Assembly: GCA_009780575.1 (NCBI GenBank)
Contig: WQZU01000008.1
Coordinates: 1 to 42,347, forward strand
DNA: 42,347 nt
Source: Candidatus Methanomicula labiotermitis
GTDB taxonomy: Archaea; Thermoplasmatota; Thermoplasmata; Methanomassiliicoccales; Methanomethylophilaceae
Reading direction: 5' to 3'
This document shows positions 1-5,997 of the stretch, piece by piece. How positions within the stretch are numbered: position 1 is the first letter of the stretch; every line of letters begins with the position of its first letter. The translations under genes and the position numbers were made by a program. The notes beneath the pieces were generated by a model that was not told the DNA's origin, did no database searches, and worked only from the letters and a program-made list of their open reading frames with translations.

Positions 1-123
1 CTTTTTATGTGATCCGCGACGATCTTATCGAAACGTCTGAACTTTGCATCGGCCATCATTCGGTCAAGTTCCGGCCTTTTCTTGTTCGCGCCCGAAACTT
101 CATCCTTGTATCGGTCGAATACT
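1..123. repeat. Inverted duplicate of 42225-42347 (123 bp, identical)
   Basis: Every base from 1 to 123 is the reverse complement of 42347 down to 42225; base 124 differs. It encodes residues from about 36 of a serine recombinase in both copies. Because the repeat reaches both ends of the window, the true length of the shared sequence is not visible. Confidence 0.95.
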
Positions 124-188
124 AGTGCCTTATGCCGTCGTTGCTTCATTATCTCGCGGGCCCACTGTGTCGGAGTGCGCGGAGTCAT
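1..188 (-). pseudogene. In-frame fusion of a small accessory protein start with a serine recombinase lacking its catalytic N-terminus (partial, runs off window)
   Basis: Read on the minus strand from ATG at 188, the first 22 residues equal those of the 141-residue protein at 41699-42124. The frame then passes directly into residue 36 onward of the serine recombinase at 42121. The missing part holds the start codon, the YARVS motif and the catalytic serine (Ser10 of the right copy). Compared with the right island, 461 bp are absent, with a 2-bp microhomology at 122-123. The ATG overlaps the stop of the upstream HTH gene (ATGA). The reading frame stays open to base 1, so the rest of the recombinase may lie outside. 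As drawn it cannot catalyse strand cleavage; it could still make a DNA-binding fragment. An assembly chimera at the junction cannot be excluded from sequence alone. Confidence 0.75.
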
Positions 189-197
189 CCGTACATC
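122..197. repeat. Inverted duplicate of 41690-41765 (76 bp, identical)
   Basis: This block is the exact reverse complement of 41690-41765. It covers the last codons and stop of the HTH gene and the first 22 codons of the following gene. Identity stops abruptly at 198, inside the 3' end of the HTH gene, whose remaining sequence is not alignable at DNA level with the right copy. Confidence 0.95.
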
Positions 198-1471
198 CCT
201 CCCTCTGCGTCGCTTCCTGCGAATGTCTCTAGAGGTTTTACCATCAAGGCCGTTGTTTTAAAGGAAGCTTTCTGAACTAAGACTGCCTCTTCTATCGTTT
301 TCCAGACATCTATCAATTCACTGATGACATAAGCCTTGATCTCTTGAATTTTCTTTTGATTTGATTCAATATTTGCGGTCATGGATAATATTTCTCTTTC
401 TGAGTCTGTGATCCTTACCTCGTGCTCGTTTATTGCGACCTTCGCTTCTTCAATGTCTGCTCTGATCTCTGCGAGCTTGTCTAGTGCTTTAAAAAATGCT
501 AGCGATTTTGATTCGAGGTGTCCGGACGGCCTGTGTGATTCGTCGAACCAGAATTTGTAGCCTTCCGACTCCATTACTTTCCTTCCGACCTCAGATTCAA
601 CCCATGCATTCAGTTCTTTATTTTTGCTGTAAAGATGATATCGTTTGATGTCATTGAGAGGTTTATCGTCGAATGTCCATCCTGCATATTTCTGTAGGAA
701 GTATAGAACCCTTCGACATTTCGCTATAATTTTCATTCCGACATCTTCGTCAGATGTTATATCGGATAGCAGAAATTCGGGATCCTCTAAAGGGTCAACA
801 TAGAAAAGGCGCTTTGGGGCTCCCTTTTTAGGATATGTTCGCTGATAGCGTATTTTGAACTTTTCTCCGTCTACAGAAAAGTGAGCTTCGAAATTGTCTT
901 GATTCTTCAGGGCCTCGCGCGATCTTGCGTTTTCTCCGAATACCGGGAATTTCAATCTTTTAATGTCTTTTTCTTTGGGAGAGTCGCCGATTTTCAAAAA
1001 TCTTACGACATGCCCTTCCTTTACTTCGACTGCCATCTCATTAGTGTATTCAATATTTCCTTCTGCTATGACCTTGAACCTTGCCTGCGTGTACGGGAAG
1101 TGCGCGCCCATTACCATGGGAACGTTGTAGAGGTGCGCCGGCGGCGATTCTACGGTTGGGGAGGGATGCACCCCTGTTGAGTCAACCTTTCTTTGCAGCC
1201 TCAAAGCATCAATGACGCTCTGATCTACCATGCCTTTAACTCGGTTTCCGTATCTTCCGGTGTCGTATAGCTTGTCTGTGCGATATCCGCTTAACGGCGA
1301 AATTATTTTGAGATTCGACAGTTTCTTTATTGTTTTTGAGACGTATTGTTTGGAAAAACCCGTTATTTCAGCCACTTGCTGTGCTGTGCGCGGTGCCTTC
1401 GTGTTTTCCGTATTGATAAGTTCGGCGAATATCCATATCTCATTATCTGTGAGTTTCGGAGGTTCAGACAT
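185..1471 (-). CDS. Winged-helix/coiled-coil accessory-island protein, function unknown
   Basis: The 428-residue protein starts with a helix-turn-helix of winged-helix type at about residues 8-60 (motif around TAQQVAEITGFSKQYVSKTI). A middle domain contains an RRVLYFLQKYAGWTF segment, and a heptad-rich coiled coil spans about 330-395. The right-island protein at 40644-41702 occupies the same position before the recombinase module and has the same order, including a GWKF segment, so the two look like distant homologues. Its ATG overlaps the stop of the preceding gene by one base, and its stop overlaps the next ATG. A regulator or a plasmid/element replication or partition protein would fit; the sequence does not decide between them. 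Confidence 0.8.
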   Translation of the reverse strand: MSEPPKLTDNEIWIFAELINTENTKAPRTAQQVAEITGFSKQYVSKTIKKLSNLKIISPLSGYRTDKLYDTGRYGNRVKGMVDQSVIDALRLQRKVDSTGVHPSPTVESPPAHLYNVPMVMGAHFPYTQARFKVIAEGNIEYTNEMAVEVKEGHVVRFLKIGDSPKEKDIKRLKFPVFGENARSREALKNQDNFEAHFSVDGEKFKIRYQRTYPKKGAPKRLFYVDPLEDPEFLLSDITSDEDVGMKIIAKCRRVLYFLQKYAGWTFDDKPLNDIKRYHLYSKNKELNAWVESEVGRKVMESEGYKFWFDESHRPSGHLESKSLAFFKALDKLAEIRADIEEAKVAINEHEVRITDSEREILSMTANIESNQKKIQEIKAYVISELIDVWKTIEEAVLVQKASFKTTALMVKPLETFAGSDAEGGMYG

Positions 1472-1659
1472 CAGACTGCCTCCTTAACTTTGCACGTATT
1501 CCACCACGGTTCAGTCAACCGCAGTCCACTTAAGTAGACTGTAGGCATTATTCCTCCTATAAAGAGAATAGTTGACTCAACCCTACCTTTTGCCTCCTCT
1601 TCATTTATATAGGGATGCGTGAAGATATGATGCGGTAATGGGTGCTTGTAGTCAACCAT
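1471..1659 (-). CDS. Small protein of unknown function (62 aa)
   Basis: The start is taken at ATG 1657-1659 because AAGGAG lies 8 nt upstream; a GTG at 1666-1668 is in frame but too close to that site. The product is rich in Pro, His and Trp with no recognisable motif. It sits between the pentapeptide-repeat gene and the HTH gene with 1-5 bp spacing, so it belongs to the same transcript. Confidence 0.55.
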   Translation of the reverse strand: MVDYKHPLPHHIFTHPYINEEEAKGRVESTILFIGGIMPTVYLSGLRLTEPWWNTCKVKEAV

Positions 1660-1664
1660 TATTA

Positions 1665-2126
1665 TCACTCCTTAGCTCGTAGACTCTTGGCGATACTCTT
1701 CTTTTCGTCGTGGTATGTGCGATGGCGCACCGATATCAGCCACTTCTTTTGATCTTCCGTCAGTCCGGGCCATCCATCAGATGCGTTGGCACAGGCGTGA
1801 GAGATAATCATTACAGTGAGTTGATCGTCTAGTGCTACATTGAGCGATTTACACCAGATTGGGATGTTGGTAAAATCTAAGTTCGCACCACTGAGGTTCG
1901 CGCGCCTGAGGTCCGCACCACTGAGGTCCGCATCACTGAGGTTCGCGCGCCTGAGGTCCGCACCACTGAGGTCCGCACCACTGAGGTCCGCATCACTGAG
2001 GTTCGCGCGCCTGAGGTCCGCACCACTGAGGTCCGCACCACTTAGGTTCGCATATGAAAGTTCGCTGAATACGCGCTCTGTGCCATCTTTGAAGGTTATT
2101 ATGTGAGTAGTTCCTTCTGATCTCAC
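1665..2126 (-). CDS. Pentapeptide-repeat protein
   Basis: This 153-residue protein carries about twelve consecutive A(D/N)LxX pentapeptides at roughly residues 24-85 ([15 protein letters not shown]), the signature of the right-handed quadrilateral beta-helix fold. A C-terminal part of about 65 residues is unrelated to the repeat. GTG start at 2124-2126 is supported by AGGAGG 7 nt upstream; the previous gene ends at the overlapping TAG. Pentapeptide proteins can mimic DNA (Qnr/MfpA type) or act as protein-interaction modules; no specific role is evident. The repeat DNA has been expanded recently (60-bp exact duplication). Confidence 0.9.
   Translation of the reverse strand: MRSEGTTHIITFKDGTERVFSELSYANLSGADLSGADLRRANLSDADLSGADLSGADLRRANLSDADLSGADLRRANLSGANLDFTNIPIWCKSLNVALDDQLTVMIISHACANASDGWPGLTEDQKKWLISVRHRTYHDEKKSIAKSLRAKE
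1893..2050. repeat. 15-bp coding repeats with an exact 60-bp tandem duplication
   Basis: Units of 15 bp encode the pentapeptides. Bases 1921-1980 and 1981-2040 are identical, so four pentapeptides (20 residues) have been duplicated without a single change. Partial copies flank this block on both sides. Confidence 0.95.
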
Positions 2127-2401
2127 TACAATTCCTCCTGTGGAATGGGAAATGTATTATACGCGACCCACACGGGAAATGCTCCACTCGAACCTTCTTC
2201 AACGAATGTGTAAGATCTCACGCAATCGTAATCAGAATCTGCGATATGCCTGAATGCTAGCCAATCGCCATATACTTCTGTTATGTCGGCGCATTTGCAA
2301 TACTGCTCTTTGAGCGCGATTAAGAAATCCTCTTTTGTAGGATACTTTTTCTTCGGGGCGGCGAATGATTCTCCATCGAATTGTGTCAGATCGAATTTCA
2401 T
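2126..2401 (-). CDS. Small protein of unknown function (91 aa)
   Basis: Start chosen at ATG 2399-2401, which overlaps the stop of the upstream gene as ATGA; a GTG nine bases earlier is possible. The protein begins [11 protein letters not shown] and has an acidic, aromatic-rich C-terminal half. No known domain recognised. It is part of the same overlapping minus-strand operon. Confidence 0.6.
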   Translation of the reverse strand: MKFDLTQFDGESFAAPKKKYPTKEDFLIALKEQYCKCADITEVYGDWLAFRHIADSDYDCVRSYTFVEEGSSGAFPVWVAYNTFPIPQEEL

Positions 2402-2796
2402 TCCGGCCACTTCTCCTTATTGTCTTGGAGTAGTTTTTTGTCAGCACATCTTTGCAGTATTCGCTCTTCAATGTCCTTTTCCCATTGTCGCTGATGCTCT
2501 GTCTTAAGGCCTGTACTGTTACAATCTGGGCATGGGCGCTCCGCGTCTATTTCCCCTCCGCAGGATAAGCATAAGTCATCTAGCATTTTTTCGATGTGAT
2601 TGAAAATTGATAGATGGTCGATTATCGGGCAACAATAAAATGTCATGTCGCAGATCAGCGGACGTGACGGTAAGTTGACGAAATCCTTCATTTTTGGAGA
2701 GTCTTCATGCCCTAATGGATACGCGCAGAAGAAGTCAAGCTCTCCATCGTAGAATTTATGGCGACACGGAAATCCGTAAGAACAAAGCGGCCTCAT
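2398..2796 (-). CDS. Cys-rich protein with a CxxC zinc-ribbon-like C-terminal half
   Basis: The 132-residue product has CLSCGG and CPDC pairs about 15 residues apart in its C-terminal half, like a DnaJ/zinc-ribbon knuckle, plus further Cys residues (CRHK, FYCCP) in the N-terminal half. The start ATG overlaps the stop of the previous gene and follows AGGAGG. Metal binding is likely; function unknown. Confidence 0.65.
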   Translation of the reverse strand: MRPLCSYGFPCRHKFYDGELDFFCAYPLGHEDSPKMKDFVNLPSRPLICDMTFYCCPIIDHLSIFNHIEKMLDDLCLSCGGEIDAERPCPDCNSTGLKTEHQRQWEKDIEERILQRCADKKLLQDNKEKWPE

Positions 2797-3167
2797 ATAG
2801 AATCCTCCTGTTTGTAATCAACACATCTTTTATTGTGGAAAGCACGTGTTCCTGTATGTCTACAGAAGGTGTAATGCTCTGCTCTTTTGAATCTATGAAA
2901 TCGTGTCGCTATGCATAGATCTGCCATATGGACGCAGTCGAGGCATTGTACCGGTGTCATATCTGACATATATTGAATGTCATGAGCCGTGAGTTTGAAC
3001 CACGGATTATGTGTAGGGCACAAAGTCTTCGATCTGAAGGGAATGTATCTGTAATGCCATCCCTTGTTTTCGAGCTCGAATTGTGGACTTGTTTGGTGCG
3101 GAGTCTTTGTAATGACATCAGATTCGCACCTATCGCATTCGGCCTTTCTTAGGAATTTTACTTCCAT
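2793..3167 (-). CDS. Cys/His-rich protein, probable zinc-binding
   Basis: The 124-residue product has an N-terminal CDRC pair, a CPTH pair, then CLDC and several spaced Cys/His residues to the end (CIATRFH, CRHTG, CVDY). Such patterns usually bind zinc. Start ATG follows the upstream TAA as TAATG. I know no family for it; its neighbours suggest an element-encoded accessory or host-takeover protein. Confidence 0.6.
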   Translation of the reverse strand: MEVKFLRKAECDRCESDVITKTPHQTSPQFELENKGWHYRYIPFRSKTLCPTHNPWFKLTAHDIQYMSDMTPVQCLDCVHMADLCIATRFHRFKRAEHYTFCRHTGTRAFHNKRCVDYKQEDSI

Positions 3168-3421
3168 TACATCGCCTCCAGACTTTCATGAGCGGAAGAC
3201 ATTATTTCTTCCGCGACCCTTAGAGCGTCGCGCTTGGTGGATATCCAGAATCTTGACAGTATGATGTTTAGCTCGCATCCTTCGAATGAGCGGTAATAAA
3301 CGGCCGGAGGAACGGCGGTTATTGAGATGCGTTTTATCTTGATTTTATATCTTTTTGCGACTTTTTCAAAAATGTTTTTGATGCTCTGATCAGTGATTCC
3401 TTTGGATGGAACTCCTCTCAT
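3167..3421 (-). CDS. Small basic protein of unknown function (84 aa)
   Basis: ATG 3419-3421 overlaps the stop of the upstream gene as ATGA, arguing for translational coupling. The N-terminal half is lysine-rich (IFEKVAKRYKIKIKRI); no Cys cluster and no recognised domain. Confidence 0.55.
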   Translation of the reverse strand: MRGVPSKGITDQSIKNIFEKVAKRYKIKIKRISITAVPPAVYYRSFEGCELNIILSRFWISTKRDALRVAEEIMSSAHESLEAM

Positions 3422-3696
3422 GCGGAGGCCTCCAATGTCATACTGTGGACGCGATCATATGGACCATATATTCTCATAAGTTTGCCATCCTCGTAAGCGT
3501 CAAACCCAATGTCTTTATTGTGGTCTATCAGAGTGTGGCGTCTCAATCCGCCGCTCAACTCATAGTCAAGAGTCCAACCTGTAAGGTCTCCTAATAATGC
3601 GTTTCTCAGATACTCTTCAAACGGAGGAAGGTTAAGGGTGTCTCTTTCTATGACTCTGCGTCTTTGAGGCAGCGTTATTTCGTGAAGTAAATTCAT
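3418..3696 (-). CDS. Small protein of unknown function (92 aa)
   Basis: Start placed at ATG 3694-3696 because GGGGAGTGA precedes it by about 6 nt; an upstream in-frame ATG at 3729 would overlap the preceding gene by 20 bases and has no such site. Charged, with the segment LIDHNKDIGFDAYEDGKL; function unknown. Confidence 0.55.
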   Translation of the reverse strand: MNLLHEITLPQRRRVIERDTLNLPPFEEYLRNALLGDLTGWTLDYELSGGLRRHTLIDHNKDIGFDAYEDGKLMRIYGPYDRVHSMTLEASA

Positions 3697-3709
3697 GCGA
3701 TCACTCCCC

Positions 3710-3898
3710 TCAAGTTTCTTGTGTGGCATTCAGGGGTTCGGTCATTATTTCGGACATTCGCAATTGTTGAGCTTTTGTGAGATCGGAGCGAGTTTGTGTT
3801 CGTGTGATCTCTATGTTTGCGTTGCCCCAATTTACCTTCATGAGCGTACGAATTGATTGTTTGTTCAGCGTGTCCGCTATCTGTGTGTTGTTTCTCAT
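3710..3898 (-). CDS. First gene of the left-island operon, small protein (62 aa)
   Basis: This short polar protein begins MRNNTQIADTLNKQ, which may be a small helix-turn-helix-like segment, but it is too short to be sure. It is the promoter-proximal member of the long minus-strand operon and is divergent from the ribbon-helix-helix gene across the palindrome-rich region 3899-3985. Confidence 0.5.
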   Translation of the reverse strand: MRNNTQIADTLNKQSIRTLMKVNWGNANIEITRTQTRSDLTKAQQLRMSEIMTEPLNATQET

Positions 3899-3911
3899 CT
3901 GTTAGACCTTC

Positions 3912-3985
3912 TGTAAGGGCATTCCTTACAATGTAAGTATTGTCAGCGAGAATACTTAAAGGTTTGTGTAAGGGATACCCTTGCA
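3912..3985. promoter_or_regulatory. Divergent promoter with three palindromic operator-like sites
   Basis: Three inverted repeats built on the half-site TGTAAG lie between two divergent genes. The first is TGTAAGG-N5-CCTTACA at 3912-3930, the second TAAGTATT-N9-AATACTTA at 3934-3958, and the third TGTAAGGG-ATA-CCCTTGCA at 3967-3985. The first and third are both 19 bp with centres 55 bp apart. A TATA-like AATACTTAAA (3951-3960) places plus-strand transcription near the ATG at 3985, so the third palindrome would cover the start site. Autorepression by the ribbon-helix-helix protein is the natural inference. Confidence 0.75.
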
Positions 3986-4149
3986 TGGTAAACCGTAAAA
4001 GGCAATCTCTGACAGTATCTTTATCTGATGATGTAATGGCATTTTTGCAGAAGAAAGTCGAATCGCGCGAGTTTTCTTCTTTATCACACGGAGTTGAGTT
4101 GTCAGTACTCCGATACAAAGAATGGAGTGAACGGGCGCAAAATTTTTGA
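3985..4149 (+). CDS. Ribbon-helix-helix (Arc/CopG-like) transcription regulator, 54 aa
   Basis: The start is ATG 3985, chosen because a TATA-like element about 26-30 nt upstream predicts a leaderless transcript beginning here; an in-frame ATG at 3940 lies upstream of that box. The residues RQSLTVSLSDDVMAFLQKKV form the beta-strand and first helix of a ribbon-helix-helix fold, and FSSLSHGVELSVLRYKEW the second helix. It probably binds the palindromes at 3912-3985 and controls both itself and the minus-strand operon. Its 3' end overlaps a 12-bp inverted repeat. Confidence 0.75.
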   Translation: MVNRKRQSLTVSLSDDVMAFLQKKVESREFSSLSHGVELSVLRYKEWSERAQNF

Positions 4150-4184
4150 AGGTCTAACTCAAAAACATTTAATTGCGCCCGTTC
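4129..4184. terminator. Perfect 12-bp inverted repeat between convergent genes
   Basis: GAACGGGCGCAA at 4129-4140 pairs with TTGCGCCCGTTC at 4173-4184 across a 32-nt AT-rich loop. It overlaps the 3' end of the regulator gene and lies before the stop of the convergent gene at 4226. A bidirectional terminator or an mRNA-stabilising hairpin fits; an operator is less likely. Confidence 0.55.
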
Positions 4185-4225
4185 GTTGGTTTCTTTCGTA
4201 CATACATGTGCGCGTATAATAGCGT

Positions 4226-4588
4226 TCATGCCGTGGCCTCCATTTTCTCGTTGACGAGAAGAAGCGGCGCATCATCTCGGCGGTTGCGACCGCGTGATCG
4301 GTTCTGTCGCGGGCAGATGCAATTGCTTTCCAGTGCTAAATCCTCTGTAGCCTTACAAGGTTCGCACGGTTTGAGAGGGCAGTGGAGTTTGGATGTTGGA
4401 GTCCGTCTACCCTCTGAGAGTTTACTTTCGGGAACATTCAGTATTGCGCAGACTTCTTTCCATGCAGCCGCCGTTGCATGGGATTCTTTTTCAATAGCGT
4501 GATCTCTGAAAACTCTTGCCATCTTTTTAGCAGCTTTAGGGCCGTGATCTGCTGTAAGAGAATTGGCTAGATTCCTCGCATTCAGCAT
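4226..4588 (-). CDS. Island protein with conserved KKMAR...W..VC.ILNV domain and Cys-rich tail
   Basis: The first ~58 residues of this 120-residue protein match the complete 56-residue protein at 40135-40305 in the right island: shared NA at the start, KKMAR, then W-x2-VC-x-IL-x-V. The extra C-terminal part has a run of Cys (LHCPLKPCEPC, NCICP) that may bind metal and then a basic stretch. The start overlaps the upstream gene by 7 bp. Function unknown, but conservation between both islands makes it a characteristic component of this element family. Confidence 0.7.
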   Translation of the reverse strand: MLNARNLANSLTADHGPKAAKKMARVFRDHAIEKESHATAAAWKEVCAILNVPESKLSEGRRTPTSKLHCPLKPCEPCKATEDLALESNCICPRQNRSRGRNRRDDAPLLLVNEKMEATA

Positions 4589-4893
4589 AAGGATTCCTCC
4601 GACGTATCTGCGTTGGTGCTTTTTGTTTGTATTCTTCTCGTACTAACAACTTCTATTTCTTCTGACAGCACATCCAGAAGTTGATGGCCTAGCATTTTAT
4701 TTTCCAGGATAGTGGGGGCGCCTGAATGAGACATAAATGCCATCATGGTGGCTCTTGACAAGATGAATATAAGATCCGGAGTTTCAAGCCCTTCTTTATT
4801 TTCTTCAAGGAATCCATCAAGGACCTTACAGAGATTTAGATGCAGATTGTAAGATAACTCTACGCTCCTCTCTAATCGCTCTTCGAGATTCAA
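4582..4893 (-). CDS. Alpha-helical protein of unknown function (103 aa)
   Basis: TTG start at 4891-4893 is supported by GGAGGG about 7 nt upstream. The product is acidic, helical and leucine-rich (MNLEERLERSVELSYNLHLNL), with no recognised domain. It heads a two-gene operon with the gene at 4226-4588; a TATA-like CTATTAAAATC at 4969-4979 would give a leader of about 60 nt. Confidence 0.6.
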   Translation of the reverse strand: MNLEERLERSVELSYNLHLNLCKVLDGFLEENKEGLETPDLIFILSRATMMAFMSHSGAPTILENKMLGHQLLDVLSEEIEVVSTRRIQTKSTNADTSEESLC

Positions 4894-5012
4894 GCGGAAC
4901 CCTCCACATGTTTCCCGCGGTCGTGTTCCGGATTCAAAATGGCCGATTTTTTGGACATTTCGTGGCTTGATTTTAATAGTGTTGAAAAATCATCTACCCC
5001 GATGTTGGGGAG

Positions 5013-5085
5013 TGGACTGGGCGAGATTTGAACTCGCGACTTCATGCTTGCAAAGCATGCGATCTTCCAGCTGATCTACCAGCCC
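5013..5085 (-). tRNA. tRNA-Ala (anticodon TGC)
   Basis: The minus strand folds as a complete cloverleaf. The acceptor stem is GGGCTGG/CCAGTCC with discriminator A, the anticodon stem is CATGC/GCATG around loop TTTGCAA, and the T arm is GCGAG-TTCAAAT-CTCGC. A TATA box (ATATATAT, 5111-5118) lies 26-33 bases upstream of the 5' end. It separates the left island from the core chromosome. No fragment of this tRNA is repeated elsewhere in the window, so it is not shown to be an attachment site. Confidence 0.97.
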
Positions 5086-5153
5086 GTGTGCCCAAGTATC
5101 GGAGAACATGATATATATCTTTCGTACGCCTTTCTATAGGCATTCGCGGACAG

Positions 5154-5163
5154 AATATAAATA
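5154..5163 (+). promoter_or_regulatory. TATA box of the aro operon
   Basis: AATATAAATA is followed about 40 nt later by the preferred start of the first aro gene, predicting a short leader that contains the GAGGT ribosome site at 5191-5195. Confidence 0.6.
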
Positions 5164-5201
5164 GTATGTCACGTGTTAGCATGCATCACAGAGGTAAGAA
5201 A

Positions 5202-5993
5202 ATGTTCGGTAAGAACATACGAATGGAAAGGATAATCGACAGGAGGACCGGGAATGCGGTCATAGTTCCGATGGACCACGGCATATCCGCGGGTCCGATC
5301 AACGGCATAATTGATATGAAAGAGACCGTGAACGCAGTCAGGGGAGGCGGTGCGACCGCCGTCCTTATGCAGAAAGGACTTATACCGTACGGACACAGGA
5401 CAGAAGGTCATGACGTCGGCCTTATACTTCATCTCTCGGCGTCTACGAACATCGGTTCCGCATCCGATTCCAAAGTACTTGTGGCGACTGTCGAGGAAGC
5501 CATCAAACTCGGAGCGGATGCCGTATCTATACACATCAACCTTGGTGCGGAGAGCGAATCCCGGATGCTCTCCGATCTCGGGAAGATATCCCGCGACTGT
5601 TCGGAATGGGGGATGCCGCTTTTCGTGATGTCGTACGCGCGCGGTCCTTCCGTGAAGGATCCGTTTGACGCCGCGACCGTGGCGCACTGCGCGAGAGTGG
5701 CAACGGAACTCGGTGCCGATCTGATCAAAGTGAGTTACACCGGTAACATAGATGCCTTCAAAGACGTTGTAAAAGGCGCATTGGCCCCGGTGCTCATCGC
5801 CGGAGGTCCGAAGATGGATTCCGATATGGACATATTGAACATGGTGCATGATTCCATTGAAGCCGGAGGAAAAGGCGTTTCCATAGGCAGGAACATATTC
5901 CAGCACAGATGTCCGAAAGCAATGACCGAAGCGATCTCCGGGATCGTGATCGGCGGATTGAGCGTCAAAGAGGCGGCGAAGTTCATTAAGTGA
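5202..5993 (+). CDS. aroA': 2-amino-3,7-dideoxy-D-threo-hept-6-ulosonate (ADH) synthase
   Basis: The class I aldolase-type enzyme makes ADH in the archaeal pathway that replaces DAHP synthase for aromatic amino acids. The 263-residue length and the start MFGKNIRMERI match the family (MJ0400 type); an earlier in-frame ATG at 5166 is rejected because GAGGT sits correctly before 5202. Catalytic residues seen are Asp25 in VPMDHG, Tyr145 in MSYARGP and the Schiff-base lysine Lys176 in LIKVSYTGN. The C-terminal phosphate-binding GGKGVSIGRNIFQ is intact. It is first in the seven-gene aro operon, 4 bp before the next gene. Confidence 0.95.
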   Translation: MFGKNIRMERIIDRRTGNAVIVPMDHGISAGPINGIIDMKETVNAVRGGGATAVLMQKGLIPYGHRTEGHDVGLILHLSASTNIGSASDSKVLVATVEEAIKLGADAVSIHINLGAESESRMLSDLGKISRDCSEWGMPLFVMSYARGPSVKDPFDAATVAHCARVATELGADLIKVSYTGNIDAFKDVVKGALAPVLIAGGPKMDSDMDILNMVHDSIEAGGKGVSIGRNIFQHRCPKAMTEAISGIVIGGLSVKEAAKFIK

Positions 5994-5997
5994 TACC

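Noticed and set aside
1-197. Terminal inverted repeats of a large transposon
   Set aside because: The repeated sequence is coding (HTH stop and recombinase), interrupted by a 461-bp difference, and continues beyond both window ends.
1893-2050. CRISPR array
   Set aside because: The 15-bp units have no spacers and encode pentapeptides in frame.
3693-4229. Minus-strand frame of 178 codons over the regulator gene
   Set aside because: It overlaps the ribbon-helix-helix gene, the palindromes and the better-supported genes at 3418-3696 and 3710-3898.
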